Shown: positions 26,183 to 37,379, counted from the first letter of the stretch. The stretch: 64,000 bases of DNA from Lachnospiraceae bacterium (GCA_016283775.1 JAEENL010000114.1:1-64000); one strand, 5' to 3'. Program-made: numbers and translations. Notes: generated by a model not told the origin, from the sequence alone.

Positions 26183-28093
26183 TTATGTTCGTTTTCTGTT
26201 TTTTTCATTCTGTATCTCTTCTACCTTGTACAGATACAGCCTGCATTCTCCCGCCTTTTCCTCAGTCTCTTCAGGCAGATCCGGCTTTGTCTCGGGATCG
26301 TCCGTAAGCGTCGGCGATGTACCCGGCAGCGCTGTCGCAAGCTCGATCACCGTGATGTCGTTTACCGCACTGTAGAAGCGGTGTTCCCACTCTTCTCCGT
26401 TTATCGTGATCTTAAAGGAAAATGTCTCGCAGTCGGCTTCCAGCTTTACATTGTTGCGGTTCTCCCTGTCATACTCACAGAGCCTTACATCGGTTGTCGT
26501 CCGCACATAGATAAAACCGTCATTTTTAAAGATCACGCGCACCGCAGGGATATTCTTCGCATCTGTGAGCTGTATCACTATCGGCTTGTTTTCTGCAGGC
26601 TGAGGGATCAGTTCTATTTCAAACGCTTTCTTCTTCTCCTGCTTTAACGCGCGTCTCACCACAGCGCGTGTCACGGGCTCCGCATCGGTTATCTCAAGGC
26701 ATTCCCCGTTTCCTGTGCGATCGCCGTTTGCCTCACGGCAAGGCTTTACCGAACTCCACGAAGGCTCATAAATATTCCACCTTGAAAGGTCGTTCACATC
26801 AAGGCTGACATGCTCCGTCTCGTCCACGATCGGCACAGTGACCTTTGCTACCCAGATATCTTCCTTGTTCACGGAATATGTGATGAACATATCTTTACCG
26901 GGGTCGTCGTCTTCAGTGGTAAGTCCTTCACATATCCCTCTCATGTACTGCGGCCCGTAATCCTTCCAAAAGCCAGCGTAGCGTTTTTCGGGCACTTCGT
27001 CATGGATAAGCCGCATATCTTTAAAATGCACGCCGTCTTCGCCTGTAATGAGGCACAGCGGATATCTGTGCTGCGATTCGAGAGTCGGATCGTACACAAG
27101 AGCAAAACGCCCATCCGACGTCTTTTCGCCCCATATTTTCTGCCCGCTCATCACAAGGCTCGGCGCTTTTTTTACTTTGCTCCACGTTTCTCCGTTGTTT
27201 AGGCTCACAGCCGCAAATGAATGCTTCCAAAGCCCCACAACTGTGTCAGAGTCGATGTGATACCAGTTGAAAGCCTGATAGGTGCCCTTTTCCGGATGTT
27301 TCACCGTTATCAGTTCACTCTTATCGCCGTTCTCCTCAGCCCACTGCTGAGTGTACAGGCGGTCATTCAAAAGTTCCTCGCAGGCCTTTACAAATCCGGC
27401 ATCCTGCGATGCGGTGTAGAGCGGATAGTTCAGCAGTTCATCCGTCCAGCCGGCCTGGTAATTCGGAAAAATAAAGAAAATGTCCCCAAGCGAACCGTCC
27501 GAATAAACCTCTCTTACAACTCGCCCAATGCCGTAATTGTCCCAGTTTGTCATCCATTTTTCAGGAGACCACCCGTAGAAAGCAAGCAAAAGAAGCCTTC
27601 CTTCGCTGCTCCTGAAAAAGCTCATCCTTTGATGCGGGAAAACATAGGAATCCCCGTCAAACTCATGCGTCATCCCTTTGTAATCTGTCACAGTGCACTT
27701 TGGGATCCTGTATGTCGGAAAAGCCACCTCATATCTCACGTCTGAAAAATCCGATGCAAAAGATGCAAGCATGCAAAATCCGCCGGGCTCGTGTTCATCC
27801 ACGGGGGAACAGATATACTGCACATAGAACCTCCCATGAAAAAACGTGATGTCGGGCGCATGCCTGTAGGTCGCATTGCTTCCGTCCGCAAGCTCCGGAT
27901 GCGTTCTGTTTGCGCGCACGATCTGCTTCATGTGCACGCCGCATACAGGTCTTACCATCCCGTGGTGAAAATCGCACACAGGCTGAAATTCATCGGTATA
28001 TACCGGGAACAGTTCATCCGAGGTCTTCTCTGTCAACGAACTCTGCTGTTCTTCCCTCTTCGATCCCGTCTGTTTCAAAGATGATGATCTCAT
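26183..28093 (-). CDS. Sialidase-like beta-propeller protein with C-terminal beta-sandwich, function unknown
   Basis: Asp-box-like SLNNGETW; repeated propeller-type segments; start uncertain (ORF overlaps upstream GH35 by 80 bp; TTG at 28036 possible). Confidence 0.55.
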   Translation of the reverse strand: MRSSSLKQTGSKREEQQSSLTEKTSDELFPVYTDEFQPVCDFHHGMVRPVCGVHMKQIVRANRTHPELADGSNATYRHAPDITFFHGRFYVQYICSPVDEHEPGGFCMLASFASDFSDVRYEVAFPTYRIPKCTVTDYKGMTHEFDGDSYVFPHQRMSFFRSSEGRLLLLAFYGWSPEKWMTNWDNYGIGRVVREVYSDGSLGDIFFIFPNYQAGWTDELLNYPLYTASQDAGFVKACEELLNDRLYTQQWAEENGDKSELITVKHPEKGTYQAFNWYHIDSDTVVGLWKHSFAAVSLNNGETWSKVKKAPSLVMSGQKIWGEKTSDGRFALVYDPTLESQHRYPLCLITGEDGVHFKDMRLIHDEVPEKRYAGFWKDYGPQYMRGICEGLTTEDDDPGKDMFITYSVNKEDIWVAKVTVPIVDETEHVSLDVNDLSRWNIYEPSWSSVKPCREANGDRTGNGECLEITDAEPVTRAVVRRALKQEKKKAFEIELIPQPAENKPIVIQLTDAKNIPAVRVIFKNDGFIYVRTTTDVRLCEYDRENRNNVKLEADCETFSFKITINGEEWEHRFYSAVNDITVIELATALPGTSPTLTDDPETKPDLPEETEEKAGECRLYLYKVEEIQNEKNRKRT

Positions 28094-29858
28094 TCTTACC
28101 TTCTTTCAGGAGCGGCGCCGGTACATACAATGTCTTTTGCGGTCCGAGGTCGTTCCTGTATCTTCCGATGTTGAAACCGTTGATAAACACACAGCCCGAA
28201 TGAAATCCGGGAGTTTTTAAAAACGTGTCCGCCGCCTTGTCGACGTCAAACACACCTTTATACAGGACCGGCGTAAACTCGGCATCGTCTTTATCATAAC
28301 ACTTTATGTCTTTAAAATCCGCTTTTTCGGGTTTATCCATCGGGATATGGCGTGTTGTCCATCCGAAATGATACCTGTTTGCGATCCTCACGCCGCCGAT
28401 GCCTTTCTTGTCCCTTATATGTCCGCCGTAATTCACGCGGCCCATATTTTCAAGGAGGATGATCATGTGCGCGGTATCTCCCGCTTCAAGCCCGAAATTC
28501 ATCCTGTCGTTCCGCTTTCCCATGTTGTCCTTTATCCCAAGCGGGAAATCATCGACAAACACATGCGCGCGGTCATTTACGTTTTCAACAGTGAGTTCCA
28601 GTGTCTCGAACGGACCTGTAAAATCCGTTTCATAGACCATATATCCAAAATCCGCGCCCGTCTCTTCCATCGTGAGAGGCTCTGCTTCCGTGCGTTTAAC
28701 TGAAGTCAATGCGTCGAGGTTATCAAAAAGCTCCGCATATTCTGTGAAACGCACCTTTCCGTATGCCTTCTTTGGGAGATCTCCTACTTCACGGTCAAGT
28801 GTGTCAGGAGTCCCGCCAAAGCGCTGCATCAGTGCCGTTGAAGCATTTTCACTTGTCTCTCGGAGCTCAGGATTTCCCTTCCAGAAATCCTGTACCACTT
28901 TTTTCACTGCATGGTATTTTTCGGTAAGATCTCCGCACTCGCTCACAGGGCAGTTGTAATCATAGCTTGTGACGGTCGGCTGATAAACCTTGTCAAAATT
29001 TGCGCCGTTATTGAAGCCGAAGTTCGTTCCGCCGTGAAACATATACATGTTCACGTTTGCGTTCATGTCGAGCATTTCCTTAAGCACATCCGCAGTGTCC
29101 GCGCTGTCTCTTTTGTGATGCTCTTCTCCCCAGTGGTCGAACCAGCCGTTCCAGTATTCCGTGCACATGAGCGGTGACTCCGGGCGGAATTTCTTAAGGA
29201 GCAGAAAGTTGTCCTTAGGATTGCTTCCGAAATTTACCGTCGCGAGAGTGTCCGGAAGAGAGCCCCCGGAAAGCATGAAATATCCGGGACCGTCGGATGT
29301 GAACAGAAGTTCATGGATACCAAGGTCAAGATATATCTGCTTTACAGCTTCCATGTATTTTCTGTCGTCGCCGAAGCTCCCGTATTCATTTTCCACCTGC
29401 AGCATGATCACAGGACCGCCGTTCTCGGAAAAAAAAGGCCGTACCACTTCAAACAGCTTTGTATAATAGGCCCTGACCTTTTCCAGAAAAGGCTCGTTAA
29501 AGCAACGTATCCGCATTCCCGGCACATTTTCGAGCCACACGGGAAGACCGCCTTTGTCCCATTCTCCGCATACATAGGGGCCGGGTCTTAAAATCACAAA
29601 AAGACCAAGACGTGCCGCTGTTTCGAGATATTTTGCGAGGTCGAGAGTTCCTGAAAAATCAAACACTCCCTCTTTTCTCTCGTGCAGATTCCAGCACGTA
29701 TAGGTCTCCAATGTGTTCATTCCGCATTTTTTCAGTTTAAGAAGACGGTCCTCCCAGTATTCCGGGAGGACTCTGAAATAGTTGACGGTGCCGGAAACTA
29801 TCCTGAAGGGTTTCCCGTCAAGACAGAATCCGTCAGCGTCACATGAAAGTCTCATCAT
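28014..29858 (-). CDS. Beta-galactosidase (GH35), no signal peptide
   Basis: [66 protein letters not shown]. Confidence 0.9.
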   Translation of the reverse strand: MMRLSCDADGFCLDGKPFRIVSGTVNYFRVLPEYWEDRLLKLKKCGMNTLETYTCWNLHERKEGVFDFSGTLDLAKYLETAARLGLFVILRPGPYVCGEWDKGGLPVWLENVPGMRIRCFNEPFLEKVRAYYTKLFEVVRPFFSENGGPVIMLQVENEYGSFGDDRKYMEAVKQIYLDLGIHELLFTSDGPGYFMLSGGSLPDTLATVNFGSNPKDNFLLLKKFRPESPLMCTEYWNGWFDHWGEEHHKRDSADTADVLKEMLDMNANVNMYMFHGGTNFGFNNGANFDKVYQPTVTSYDYNCPVSECGDLTEKYHAVKKVVQDFWKGNPELRETSENASTALMQRFGGTPDTLDREVGDLPKKAYGKVRFTEYAELFDNLDALTSVKRTEAEPLTMEETGADFGYMVYETDFTGPFETLELTVENVNDRAHVFVDDFPLGIKDNMGKRNDRMNFGLEAGDTAHMIILLENMGRVNYGGHIRDKKGIGGVRIANRYHFGWTTRHIPMDKPEKADFKDIKCYDKDDAEFTPVLYKGVFDVDKAADTFLKTPGFHSGCVFINGFNIGRYRNDLGPQKTLYVPAPLLKEGKNEIIIFETDGIEEGRTAEFVDREDLG

Positions 29859-30841
29859 AAAGAATGTTCCTTAGTCCAATTTACGAGTTCGTCGACCGTT
29901 GTGAAAGCAAGCCCGGTGACCGTATCCGCGCAGCCGTAATAAATGGCTATGCGGCCTGTTGCGGCATCAGTAAGGGCAGCGCAGGGGAAGCAGACGTTGG
30001 GCACATCGCCGTTCCTCTCGTAATCCTTGTCGGGAGCGAGAATATAAAACTTTGTGCGGTATTTGACCTTGCTCGGGTCGTCGATGTCGAGGATTGCGGC
30101 GCCCATCCTGTAAACAAAGCCGTTGCAGGTGGTGAGCACTCCGTGATAGATGAGGAGCCATCCCTCATCCGTCTCGATGGGGCAGGGACCGGGGCCGATC
30201 TTTGTCGATTGCCATGCCGATGCGTCGCCTTTAAAGGTTCCCATCACAAACCTGTGGTGTCCCCAGTATTCAAGGTCGTTGCTGCGGCTTAAGAAAATAT
30301 CGCCGAACGGTGTGTGTCCAGTGTCGCTCGGACGCGACAGCATCATGAACTGCCCGTTTATCTTTCTCGGGAAGAGCACGCCGTTCCTGTTGTAGGGAAG
30401 GAATGCGTTCTCAAGCTGATAAAACGTCTTAAAATCAAATGTATAGCCGATGCCGATCGTGGGACCGTGATATCCGTTGCACCAGGTCACATAATATCTG
30501 TCCTCGATGAAGCACACTCTGGGATCATATCTGTACTCTCGTACAGTAACATCCTTGTCGCCCTCAAAGGTGATGGGCTTTTCGTTTATCTTCCAGTTTA
30601 TGCCGTCATCCGAAAAACCGGCGAAGATGTCCATGGAAACGCCGAGATTGTCGCAGCGGAACACTCCCGCGAATTTTCCGTTGAACGGTACAACGGCGCT
30701 GTTAAAGATGCTGTTTGACGTGGAGATGTCATGACGCCCTATGATGGGATTTTTGTCATATCTCCAGACAGGCATATCATACCCTGCAGGCTTCTCCTGC
30801 CAGGGGATCTGCGGTAAGTTTGAACCGATGATCTTTGCCAT
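29855..30841 (-). CDS. GH130-family glycoside phosphorylase (manno-oligosaccharide type)
   Basis: [69 protein letters not shown]. Confidence 0.87.
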   Translation of the reverse strand: MAKIIGSNLPQIPWQEKPAGYDMPVWRYDKNPIIGRHDISTSNSIFNSAVVPFNGKFAGVFRCDNLGVSMDIFAGFSDDGINWKINEKPITFEGDKDVTVREYRYDPRVCFIEDRYYVTWCNGYHGPTIGIGYTFDFKTFYQLENAFLPYNRNGVLFPRKINGQFMMLSRPSDTGHTPFGDIFLSRSNDLEYWGHHRFVMGTFKGDASAWQSTKIGPGPCPIETDEGWLLIYHGVLTTCNGFVYRMGAAILDIDDPSKVKYRTKFYILAPDKDYERNGDVPNVCFPCAALTDAATGRIAIYYGCADTVTGLAFTTVDELVNWTKEHSL

Positions 30842-30862
30842 AAATCAATCCTCCCGATTTTA

Positions 30863-31885
30863 TCAATCTCCGCCAAGTCCGCTTCTCTCCACGCCCTGGA
30901 TGAACTTTTTCTGTACAAAGAAATACAGGATTATCAAAGGCAGGATGACAAGGAACGCGCATGCCGAGAGCACACCCTTCTGGATGAGCGGCGACTCCCA
31001 GTTCATTACATAGGTTGCGGGCATTTTGGACTGCAGATCCTGTATAGCCCATCTCATACGGCCCTGAACGTCCGAAAGCAGCAGTGACAGCTGCAGACCT
31101 CTCGCTTTGTTTCCCATGAGGAGCGAGATGAGGTATCTGTCGGAATAGTTCCATACAAAGCTCAGTACCGATACGGTAAGGAGCGATGCGGAGACCTCGG
31201 GGAGAACGATGTGGAAGAAGGTCTTTAAGAAACCTGCTCCGTCCACATATGCCGCTTCCTCGATGGATACGGGGAGCTGCCTGTAGCTCTGTCTCAAAAT
31301 GTAGATATAAAGTCCGCCCTTTACTCCCATTCCGGTAGCCGCGAGAAGGTATACGGAAAATGTGCTTCCGATAAGGTTCAGCGGCTCGCCTCTTATCAGC
31401 TTTATAAGGCCGAAAATATCAAAATTCTTGAATGAGATGTACTGTGCGAGCATGATCGACTGCGAAGGAACGATGATCGAAAAGATCACTATCGCAAAAA
31501 GGATCGAACTGCCCTTAAACTTAAGTCTTGCGAAAGTATAAGCCGCAAGAGCCGCGCACGCAGTCTGAAGGAGTGCGAGGACCAGAGTGTTCAGGATACT
31601 GAAAAGCAGCCCTTTGGGATAGTCCAGTATCAGATAGGCCTCAAGGAACGACTGCATCGACGTTGCGGGGGGCACCCACGCCGAATTGCTGAATCCAAGC
31701 ATCGACTGCTCGGTTATGCCCTCTTTGAACGTCTGGTAGATGGGCGTGATGATAAGGAATCCGATGCAGATAAGGATGGTATACCTGAAGATCAGCCCCA
31801 GCGCGTTCATCGTCTTTTTCCTGACCGCATATCTGCTGAGTCTCTGTGCTGTACTGTTGTTCTTTATTTGTTTTTTAGTTGTCAT
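30863..31885 (-). CDS. Carbohydrate ABC transporter permease (MalG-like)
   Basis: EAAYVDGAGFLKTFFHIVLPEVSASL: EAA loop. Confidence 0.87.
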   Translation of the reverse strand: MTTKKQIKNNSTAQRLSRYAVRKKTMNALGLIFRYTILICIGFLIITPIYQTFKEGITEQSMLGFSNSAWVPPATSMQSFLEAYLILDYPKGLLFSILNTLVLALLQTACAALAAYTFARLKFKGSSILFAIVIFSIIVPSQSIMLAQYISFKNFDIFGLIKLIRGEPLNLIGSTFSVYLLAATGMGVKGGLYIYILRQSYRQLPVSIEEAAYVDGAGFLKTFFHIVLPEVSASLLTVSVLSFVWNYSDRYLISLLMGNKARGLQLSLLLSDVQGRMRWAIQDLQSKMPATYVMNWESPLIQKGVLSACAFLVILPLIILYFFVQKKFIQGVERSGLGGD

Positions 31886-32780
31886 AATAGAACACCACCT
31901 TAGACACTATAAATGTGCAGATAAGCGTGACACCCACGGTAACGACGAAATACAGTCCGCTCATCGCGGCGCCCAGTCCGTAGTTGCCGTTTGTAAAGGT
32001 CGTCTGGTTGATCAGTGTCGTTATCGTCGCTCCCGCAAAGGAATCCGCGATACTGTATACCATGCATACGAGTATCATGGGGCTTATCATGGGAAGCGTT
32101 ATCTTGCAGAATACTTCAAACTTTGTGCAGCCTTCCATCTTTGCCACTTCATAAAGCTGAGGGCTGATGCTCTGAAGACCTGCAAGGAATATGATCATCT
32201 GAACGCCGGCTTTTGTGATGACGCTGAAGATGTTCGTCACCGTCTGAAGGATCGTGCTCATCGCGCTCTGAGGGATACCGCTCGTCGTGAACACCTGGAT
32301 CAGGAAATCCACGTTCACAAAGTTCTGTGAACCCTGCTTTGCAACGGTATATGTGGCGAGCTTTACGTCCGTGATGCCGGTGGCAAGGATTATCGGGATG
32401 AAGAATATGACTCTGAAAAATCCTCTTCCCTTGTACTCGCCGTTAAGGAGCATCGCAACAAAGAGAGACACAAATATCTGTATCGGAACGTTTATCGCAA
32501 AGTCCTTGAGTGCTTCGAGAACGTAGGTGTTGAAATCGGTGTTCACCGTCAGGGCATTGATAAAGTTGTCAAGACGTATGAATGTGTAGTCAAATCCGCC
32601 GAGCTTTAAGTCCATCTGGAACAGTGAATAGTAAAACGTCTGCACCAGAGGTACCATGAAGAAAAATATCGCGCCTATAAGCCAGGGAACAAGAAATATG
32701 AATCCCCAAAGCCCTCGTTTTTTAGGATAGCTGAGCCTTGCATACCAGCCTTTTTTTACCGCTTTTGTATTGTCTTTCAC
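31875..32780 (-). CDS. Sugar ABC transporter permease (MalF-like)
   Basis: YEVAKMEGCTKFEVFCKITLPMISP: EAA-type loop; 6 TM. Confidence 0.87.
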   Translation of the reverse strand: MKDNTKAVKKGWYARLSYPKKRGLWGFIFLVPWLIGAIFFFMVPLVQTFYYSLFQMDLKLGGFDYTFIRLDNFINALTVNTDFNTYVLEALKDFAINVPIQIFVSLFVAMLLNGEYKGRGFFRVIFFIPIILATGITDVKLATYTVAKQGSQNFVNVDFLIQVFTTSGIPQSAMSTILQTVTNIFSVITKAGVQMIIFLAGLQSISPQLYEVAKMEGCTKFEVFCKITLPMISPMILVCMVYSIADSFAGATITTLINQTTFTNGNYGLGAAMSGLYFVVTVGVTLICTFIVSKVVFYYDN

Positions 32781-32791
32781 AGGCTCACCTC

Positions 32792-35290
32792 CTATCTTGT
32801 CTCGTAGCTCATGGGCGCTACTGTAACGCCGTCGATATATGTTTCTTCGTCGGAGTAGTTTATGTATACCTTTACTCCGTTGCTCCAGGTCGTAACTATA
32901 TGATCGTCATCGTTACCGATGATGTCATGGCTTATGAGCCGCGCACCTTTTACCTTATCGTAAAACGCTGCGTACGCCGCGTAAAGCTCTGCGGCATTTT
33001 CGGAAAGCGCCGAATATTCAGCCATGAAGACGTCGCTCTCTTCCGTGTTTTCAAGGTTTCCGATATCTGTGCCGATAAACCTGAACTTGATAGCGCTTCC
33101 GTATTCAACGGCCTTTAAAAGCTTGTCGGTCATATCGTAGGAGTTTGTGTTGAAACGCTCCGACGAGTAGGCCACGCTTCCCGAGAGCACCATTTCCATG
33201 AAAGGAACATAGTGATCGACCACCTTGAAGCCCTGTCCGTAGAAAGGAAGGTCGGTAACATATGTAGTGCCGGCCCACGCCTTGTACATGGGATTTGAGA
33301 GCATCAGCCTGTAGTCCTTTGACAACGTCTCAAAAGCCTTGTCAAACTCATATGAAGCCGTTGTCAGTGAAACGTTCTTGTCTTTCTTGTAATCCGCGGT
33401 GATGAAGGTAAAAAGGTCTTCGCTCGCGAGATTCTTTGTTCCGAGCTTCCCGTATGACTTTGAGAAGTTTGAAACATAATCTGCTATGTATGAAGGTGAA
33501 ACAAGGAAGGTCGGGTATTTGTCCTCATCGTCGGGCTTACGGCTCACAAGTCTGAAATCATAGATCTGAGCCATCTCTCCGCTTATGAAGAACGCCTTTT
33601 TGTCCTTTGAGAGCCCCTTCTTTGTGTTCACCGTCTGCAGCTGGAAATCCGGGAAAACTTCGGCGCCGAGGCTTTCAGCAGTCTTGAGCAATGTGCTGAA
33701 GCCCGACTTTCCTCCGAGTTCCGATCCGATCTTCACATTTTCCGCAGCTCTCTGCAGTGTTCCGCCGTTTGCAATGCCGCGGTAGTCCACCTTGATGTTC
33801 CTGATGCCCTTTTCCGCCATATCCTTAAGGATCGCTTCAGCGGCTTCAAAATCCGTGATGACGGTCTTTCCCTTGTAAGGGATTCCGAGGAAATACTTGA
33901 TTGCGTCGGTATAGCCGAGGAACTCAACAAACATGGGAGCGGTCTCTTCGGCTGCGTTTTCTTTTATCCCGCCGTTCTCAAGGAGATATTCTCTGTAGGA
34001 CGCCGCCATTCCGCTGTAGTCTGCCTCATCTCCGCTCAGCCACCTGTATCTTATCCTGATGGGATCCGCATAGTAATCTGTGCTGAGCCTTCTTAATGTG
34101 TAATTTGTGGTAGCTCCCACAAAGCTTGCGAGTGACTGGTCCTCACGTATCGCAAAACTCAAGGAAATACGTGAATAAGGGATGCTGTTGAAGGAATTCT
34201 TTATGTATGCGCTGAGTGTCGCGTTTTCCGCTCCGCTCTCGATGATACCGAGCACCGCATGATCGTCTTCCTTCATTCCGAACACAGGCGCCATGAGCGT
34301 TGCCCTTGTTGTCGAATAGGTCGACGCCGTCTGGAGAAGGTCTCCGTTGAAAAACCTTGACGAGAACTGGTATTCCTTTGTCTTTGTGTTGTCAAAGTCG
34401 ATCAGTGCTCCCGATCCGTCGGGCACAAAGAGATATCCGTCCATCGACTTGGATGAGAGGAAATACGGAAGGATCGTCAGCGATTTCAAAGGAAAGCTTG
34501 CGTTGTACCCTATCTCCGCGGTATTGATGTTTGCCACGAGATCACCGTTGTCAAGATAATAGTCGACGGGAACCGTGAGCTTCTGTCTTTCCGGCAGTTC
34601 ATCAAGCTTTTCCCACTCCGTGTTGTCCACGATAAGTTCATCAAAGCTGTACTGTGCCTTCTCGTAAAACAGTGTGTACAGCTGGTCTGCGGAAAGTCCT
34701 GCGAGCGGATTGTTCGCATTGGACGTTCTGGACCACGTCGTGTCCATGTTCTGTCTGTACTGCTTTTTGAGAAGTCGTAAGTCCTTTTCGTCGCAGTAAG
34801 GGATGATGAGTTCCTGCATGCGCGCGTCGGTCATCCTGAAAGGGAAATCCTTGTATGTGACCTTGTTGTTTCCGATACTGTAAACGATCTTTACGCCGTT
34901 TTCTATCTTTTCGTATGTCACGCCTTCGTTCTGCACGCTGTAGGTGTAGCTGTCCATGCTGGAGCTCGATGCGTAGAGATCGGCGTCAGATCCTGAATAG
35001 TAATAAGTTATAAGATCATTTTTTAAAGTCTCGTCTCCGATGGAATCGTCAAAGACCCTGGTGTCGTGATAAGTGCCGGAGGCTTTGTCCTGCCATCTTA
35101 TGGTCGCTGTCGAAGGATTAAGGTAGAGCTCCGTGGATCCCTGAGACGCTACGAGCACAAAGTCCGAACCCGCATAGTCGGCGATCTCTCCGGGAGTGCG
35201 TTCCACCTGTTTTGAGATCTCCTTTGCGACTCCGCATCCGCTCATCACGACCGCAAGAGAGGCAAGAAGCAGCATTATCGTCTTTTTCAT
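32792..35290 (-). CDS. DUF5696-like lipoprotein, possible TIM-barrel glycosidase-like
   Basis: Lipobox VVMSGCGVAKE; mutarotase-like N-terminal region and (beta/alpha)-like GIRNIKVDYRGIANGGTLQ...AEVFPDFQLQ. Confidence 0.6.
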   Translation of the reverse strand: MKKTIMLLLASLAVVMSGCGVAKEISKQVERTPGEIADYAGSDFVLVASQGSTELYLNPSTATIRWQDKASGTYHDTRVFDDSIGDETLKNDLITYYYSGSDADLYASSSSMDSYTYSVQNEGVTYEKIENGVKIVYSIGNNKVTYKDFPFRMTDARMQELIIPYCDEKDLRLLKKQYRQNMDTTWSRTSNANNPLAGLSADQLYTLFYEKAQYSFDELIVDNTEWEKLDELPERQKLTVPVDYYLDNGDLVANINTAEIGYNASFPLKSLTILPYFLSSKSMDGYLFVPDGSGALIDFDNTKTKEYQFSSRFFNGDLLQTASTYSTTRATLMAPVFGMKEDDHAVLGIIESGAENATLSAYIKNSFNSIPYSRISLSFAIREDQSLASFVGATTNYTLRRLSTDYYADPIRIRYRWLSGDEADYSGMAASYREYLLENGGIKENAAEETAPMFVEFLGYTDAIKYFLGIPYKGKTVITDFEAAEAILKDMAEKGIRNIKVDYRGIANGGTLQRAAENVKIGSELGGKSGFSTLLKTAESLGAEVFPDFQLQTVNTKKGLSKDKKAFFISGEMAQIYDFRLVSRKPDDEDKYPTFLVSPSYIADYVSNFSKSYGKLGTKNLASEDLFTFITADYKKDKNVSLTTASYEFDKAFETLSKDYRLMLSNPMYKAWAGTTYVTDLPFYGQGFKVVDHYVPFMEMVLSGSVAYSSERFNTNSYDMTDKLLKAVEYGSAIKFRFIGTDIGNLENTEESDVFMAEYSALSENAAELYAAYAAFYDKVKGARLISHDIIGNDDDHIVTTWSNGVKVYINYSDEETYIDGVTVAPMSYETR

Positions 35291-35302
35291 TTTTTGCCCC
35301 TC

Positions 35303-37369
35303 CTACAGATAAAGTGTCATTTCGTCGACGATGGTCCCCATATCGTTCACAAAGCCCGTGAGGAGCGATGCGAAAAGAAGGATTATAAAGATCACGATAG
35401 CCATTCCCACAGCGCTCGCGATAACGGAACCGATGCCTTTTGAAAAACTGTACTGATGTACCGTGACGATCGCAACGAACATATAAAAGGCGTTAAGGAA
35501 AAGGCCTATTCCCGAAACGACCATCACCATTCCGGTCTCCTCATAAACGCAGACTCTTGAAAGGAATACCGCAAGGAAAGACAGGATGATGTAAGGATAC
35601 ATAGAGTACATTGTAAATTTGAAAACGTTCTTCAGCGTTCCTTTGCCGTCCATCAGAACGCCACTCGCCCAGTTCGCGATGACAAAGATGAGGCGCGCCA
35701 TCACGGAGCTTACGAGGATCAGCGGGACATTGATGTTGTTGATGTCCTGCGTGTTCATGAGGAAGCCCTTGTATCTTGCGTTCACAAGGCCCAGCCAGCC
35801 GCAGAGCACCATAAGGACGATTGCAAACGGAAGGCTTCCCGCGTCTTCATATTTCATGTCGTCAAATGCTTTGAACGGTGAGCTCATCATATACATGGGC
35901 CAAGTGATCACCGTATATTTTATCTTTTTGAGGACCTTTACAAACCCGTTGTTCTCAAAGCGGCCCTCGCGGTCTTTCTTGTCAAACCAGTGTTTCAGCA
36001 CTGCAAGCACGATGATTACGCCGAGGATGATGAGAACGGTCGTTACAAGGTTCTTTTCAAGCCAGGCCTCTCTCACCTTTTCAAAGGCCGAAGACCAGCT
36101 TGTTCTTTCGCCTGTCCTTCTGAAGGATTCGAGCGCTCCCTCATAATCGCCGGATCTTAAGCGGTATTTGCCGAGACCCATGTTTGCGGCGATATGGTTG
36201 GGATTGATGTTGTACACCTGCTCCCAGTATGAAGCTGCCGTGTCATAATCGTATTCCGACTGATAGCTCAGCGCAGTATTTATGAGTGTGCCATATTCGG
36301 TGGGTCTGAACACTTCGATGGAGTTTGCGACGTTATCCGCGACAAGTATCCTGTCCTCCATGAAGCAGAGATCCACAGGGCTGCTGAGCTGTCCGTTCAG
36401 CTTTCCGGAGCCTCCGAGGATATAGAGAAGTATGCCGTCGGGAGCATAGACAAAGACTCTTGCGAAGTTTGCGTCAAGCACCGCAAATCTTCCGTCTTCG
36501 GCCGCTGCGATGTTTGTGAGCATTGAGTTTGTGCCACCGCCCCTTACATAGTCACCTCTCGGGGAAACGATGTACTCATAGGACGCGAGCACGTCTTTTC
36601 CTGAGGAATTGAGCTTTTTGATGGGTGTATCTGTCTTGTTGTCTCTTACGGATGCAAGGATATAGCCTTCCGCGTCGAGCGTGATGTCACTGTAGTCCGT
36701 GGGGAGCCATAATGACATCTGTTCGATCTGCTTTTCGGTGGATATCGCCCTTCTGAACCTCTGGTAGAGCGAAGGTGAAACTTCGTTTGCTCCGATAAAG
36801 CGGTTGAACACGCCGTTCGGATCAAGCTCGATGATACCTTCGTATACGCTCTTTGCTTTTACGTATATCCTTCCGATGTCATCGACAACGACCTTTGTGG
36901 GCTGATATGTGATGTTTTCGATACTCTTGATATGCGGGTCGCTGAGTGCCCTTATAAATTCACCGTTCTTATCAAGGTGAATGACAAGTCCCATCGCCTC
37001 TTCGGTGAAATAGATCTCCTCGTCCGAAGTGACAAAAATGCCTTTGGGAGCCGCGATCGCTGTCTTTACACCGTTGTTCACGTAGTCGGTGATGACTTTC
37101 AGTGTGTTGAATTCCTTATCCGTTATGACGATCTTTCCGTTCATGAGGATATAGATCTTTTCATTCAGATAAAAGACATCAACAAGACTCGTCATGGCGT
37201 CAAGTCCGAGGTCTTCGGCTCTCACGCTCTTTTCCCAGGTATATGCGTCCGGGGATGCGACTTCCTTGTCGTAGATCGTGTAAGTGTAGCTGTCCGCTTT
37301 TACGGTTATGGGACTTAAGAGCATCAGCCCCGTAAGTGTGGCCGCGAGGGCCGCCAGGATCTTTTTCAT
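35303..37369 (-). CDS. YIP1-like membrane protein with extracytoplasmic NHL-type propeller and TPR
   Basis: Signal peptide, NHL-like repeats (ITTEEDGRFAVLDANFARVFVYAPDG-type), YNINPNHIAANMGLGKYRLRSGDYEGALESF TPR, C-terminal multi-TM region. Confidence 0.65.
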   Translation of the reverse strand: MKKILAALAATLTGLMLLSPITVKADSYTYTIYDKEVASPDAYTWEKSVRAEDLGLDAMTSLVDVFYLNEKIYILMNGKIVITDKEFNTLKVITDYVNNGVKTAIAAPKGIFVTSDEEIYFTEEAMGLVIHLDKNGEFIRALSDPHIKSIENITYQPTKVVVDDIGRIYVKAKSVYEGIIELDPNGVFNRFIGANEVSPSLYQRFRRAISTEKQIEQMSLWLPTDYSDITLDAEGYILASVRDNKTDTPIKKLNSSGKDVLASYEYIVSPRGDYVRGGGTNSMLTNIAAAEDGRFAVLDANFARVFVYAPDGILLYILGGSGKLNGQLSSPVDLCFMEDRILVADNVANSIEVFRPTEYGTLINTALSYQSEYDYDTAASYWEQVYNINPNHIAANMGLGKYRLRSGDYEGALESFRRTGERTSWSSAFEKVREAWLEKNLVTTVLIILGVIIVLAVLKHWFDKKDREGRFENNGFVKVLKKIKYTVITWPMYMMSSPFKAFDDMKYEDAGSLPFAIVLMVLCGWLGLVNARYKGFLMNTQDINNINVPLILVSSVMARLIFVIANWASGVLMDGKGTLKNVFKFTMYSMYPYIILSFLAVFLSRVCVYEETGMVMVVSGIGLFLNAFYMFVAIVTVHQYSFSKGIGSVIASAVGMAIVIFIILLFASLLTGFVNDMGTIVDEMTLYL

Positions 37370-37379
37370 GACTTCCCTC

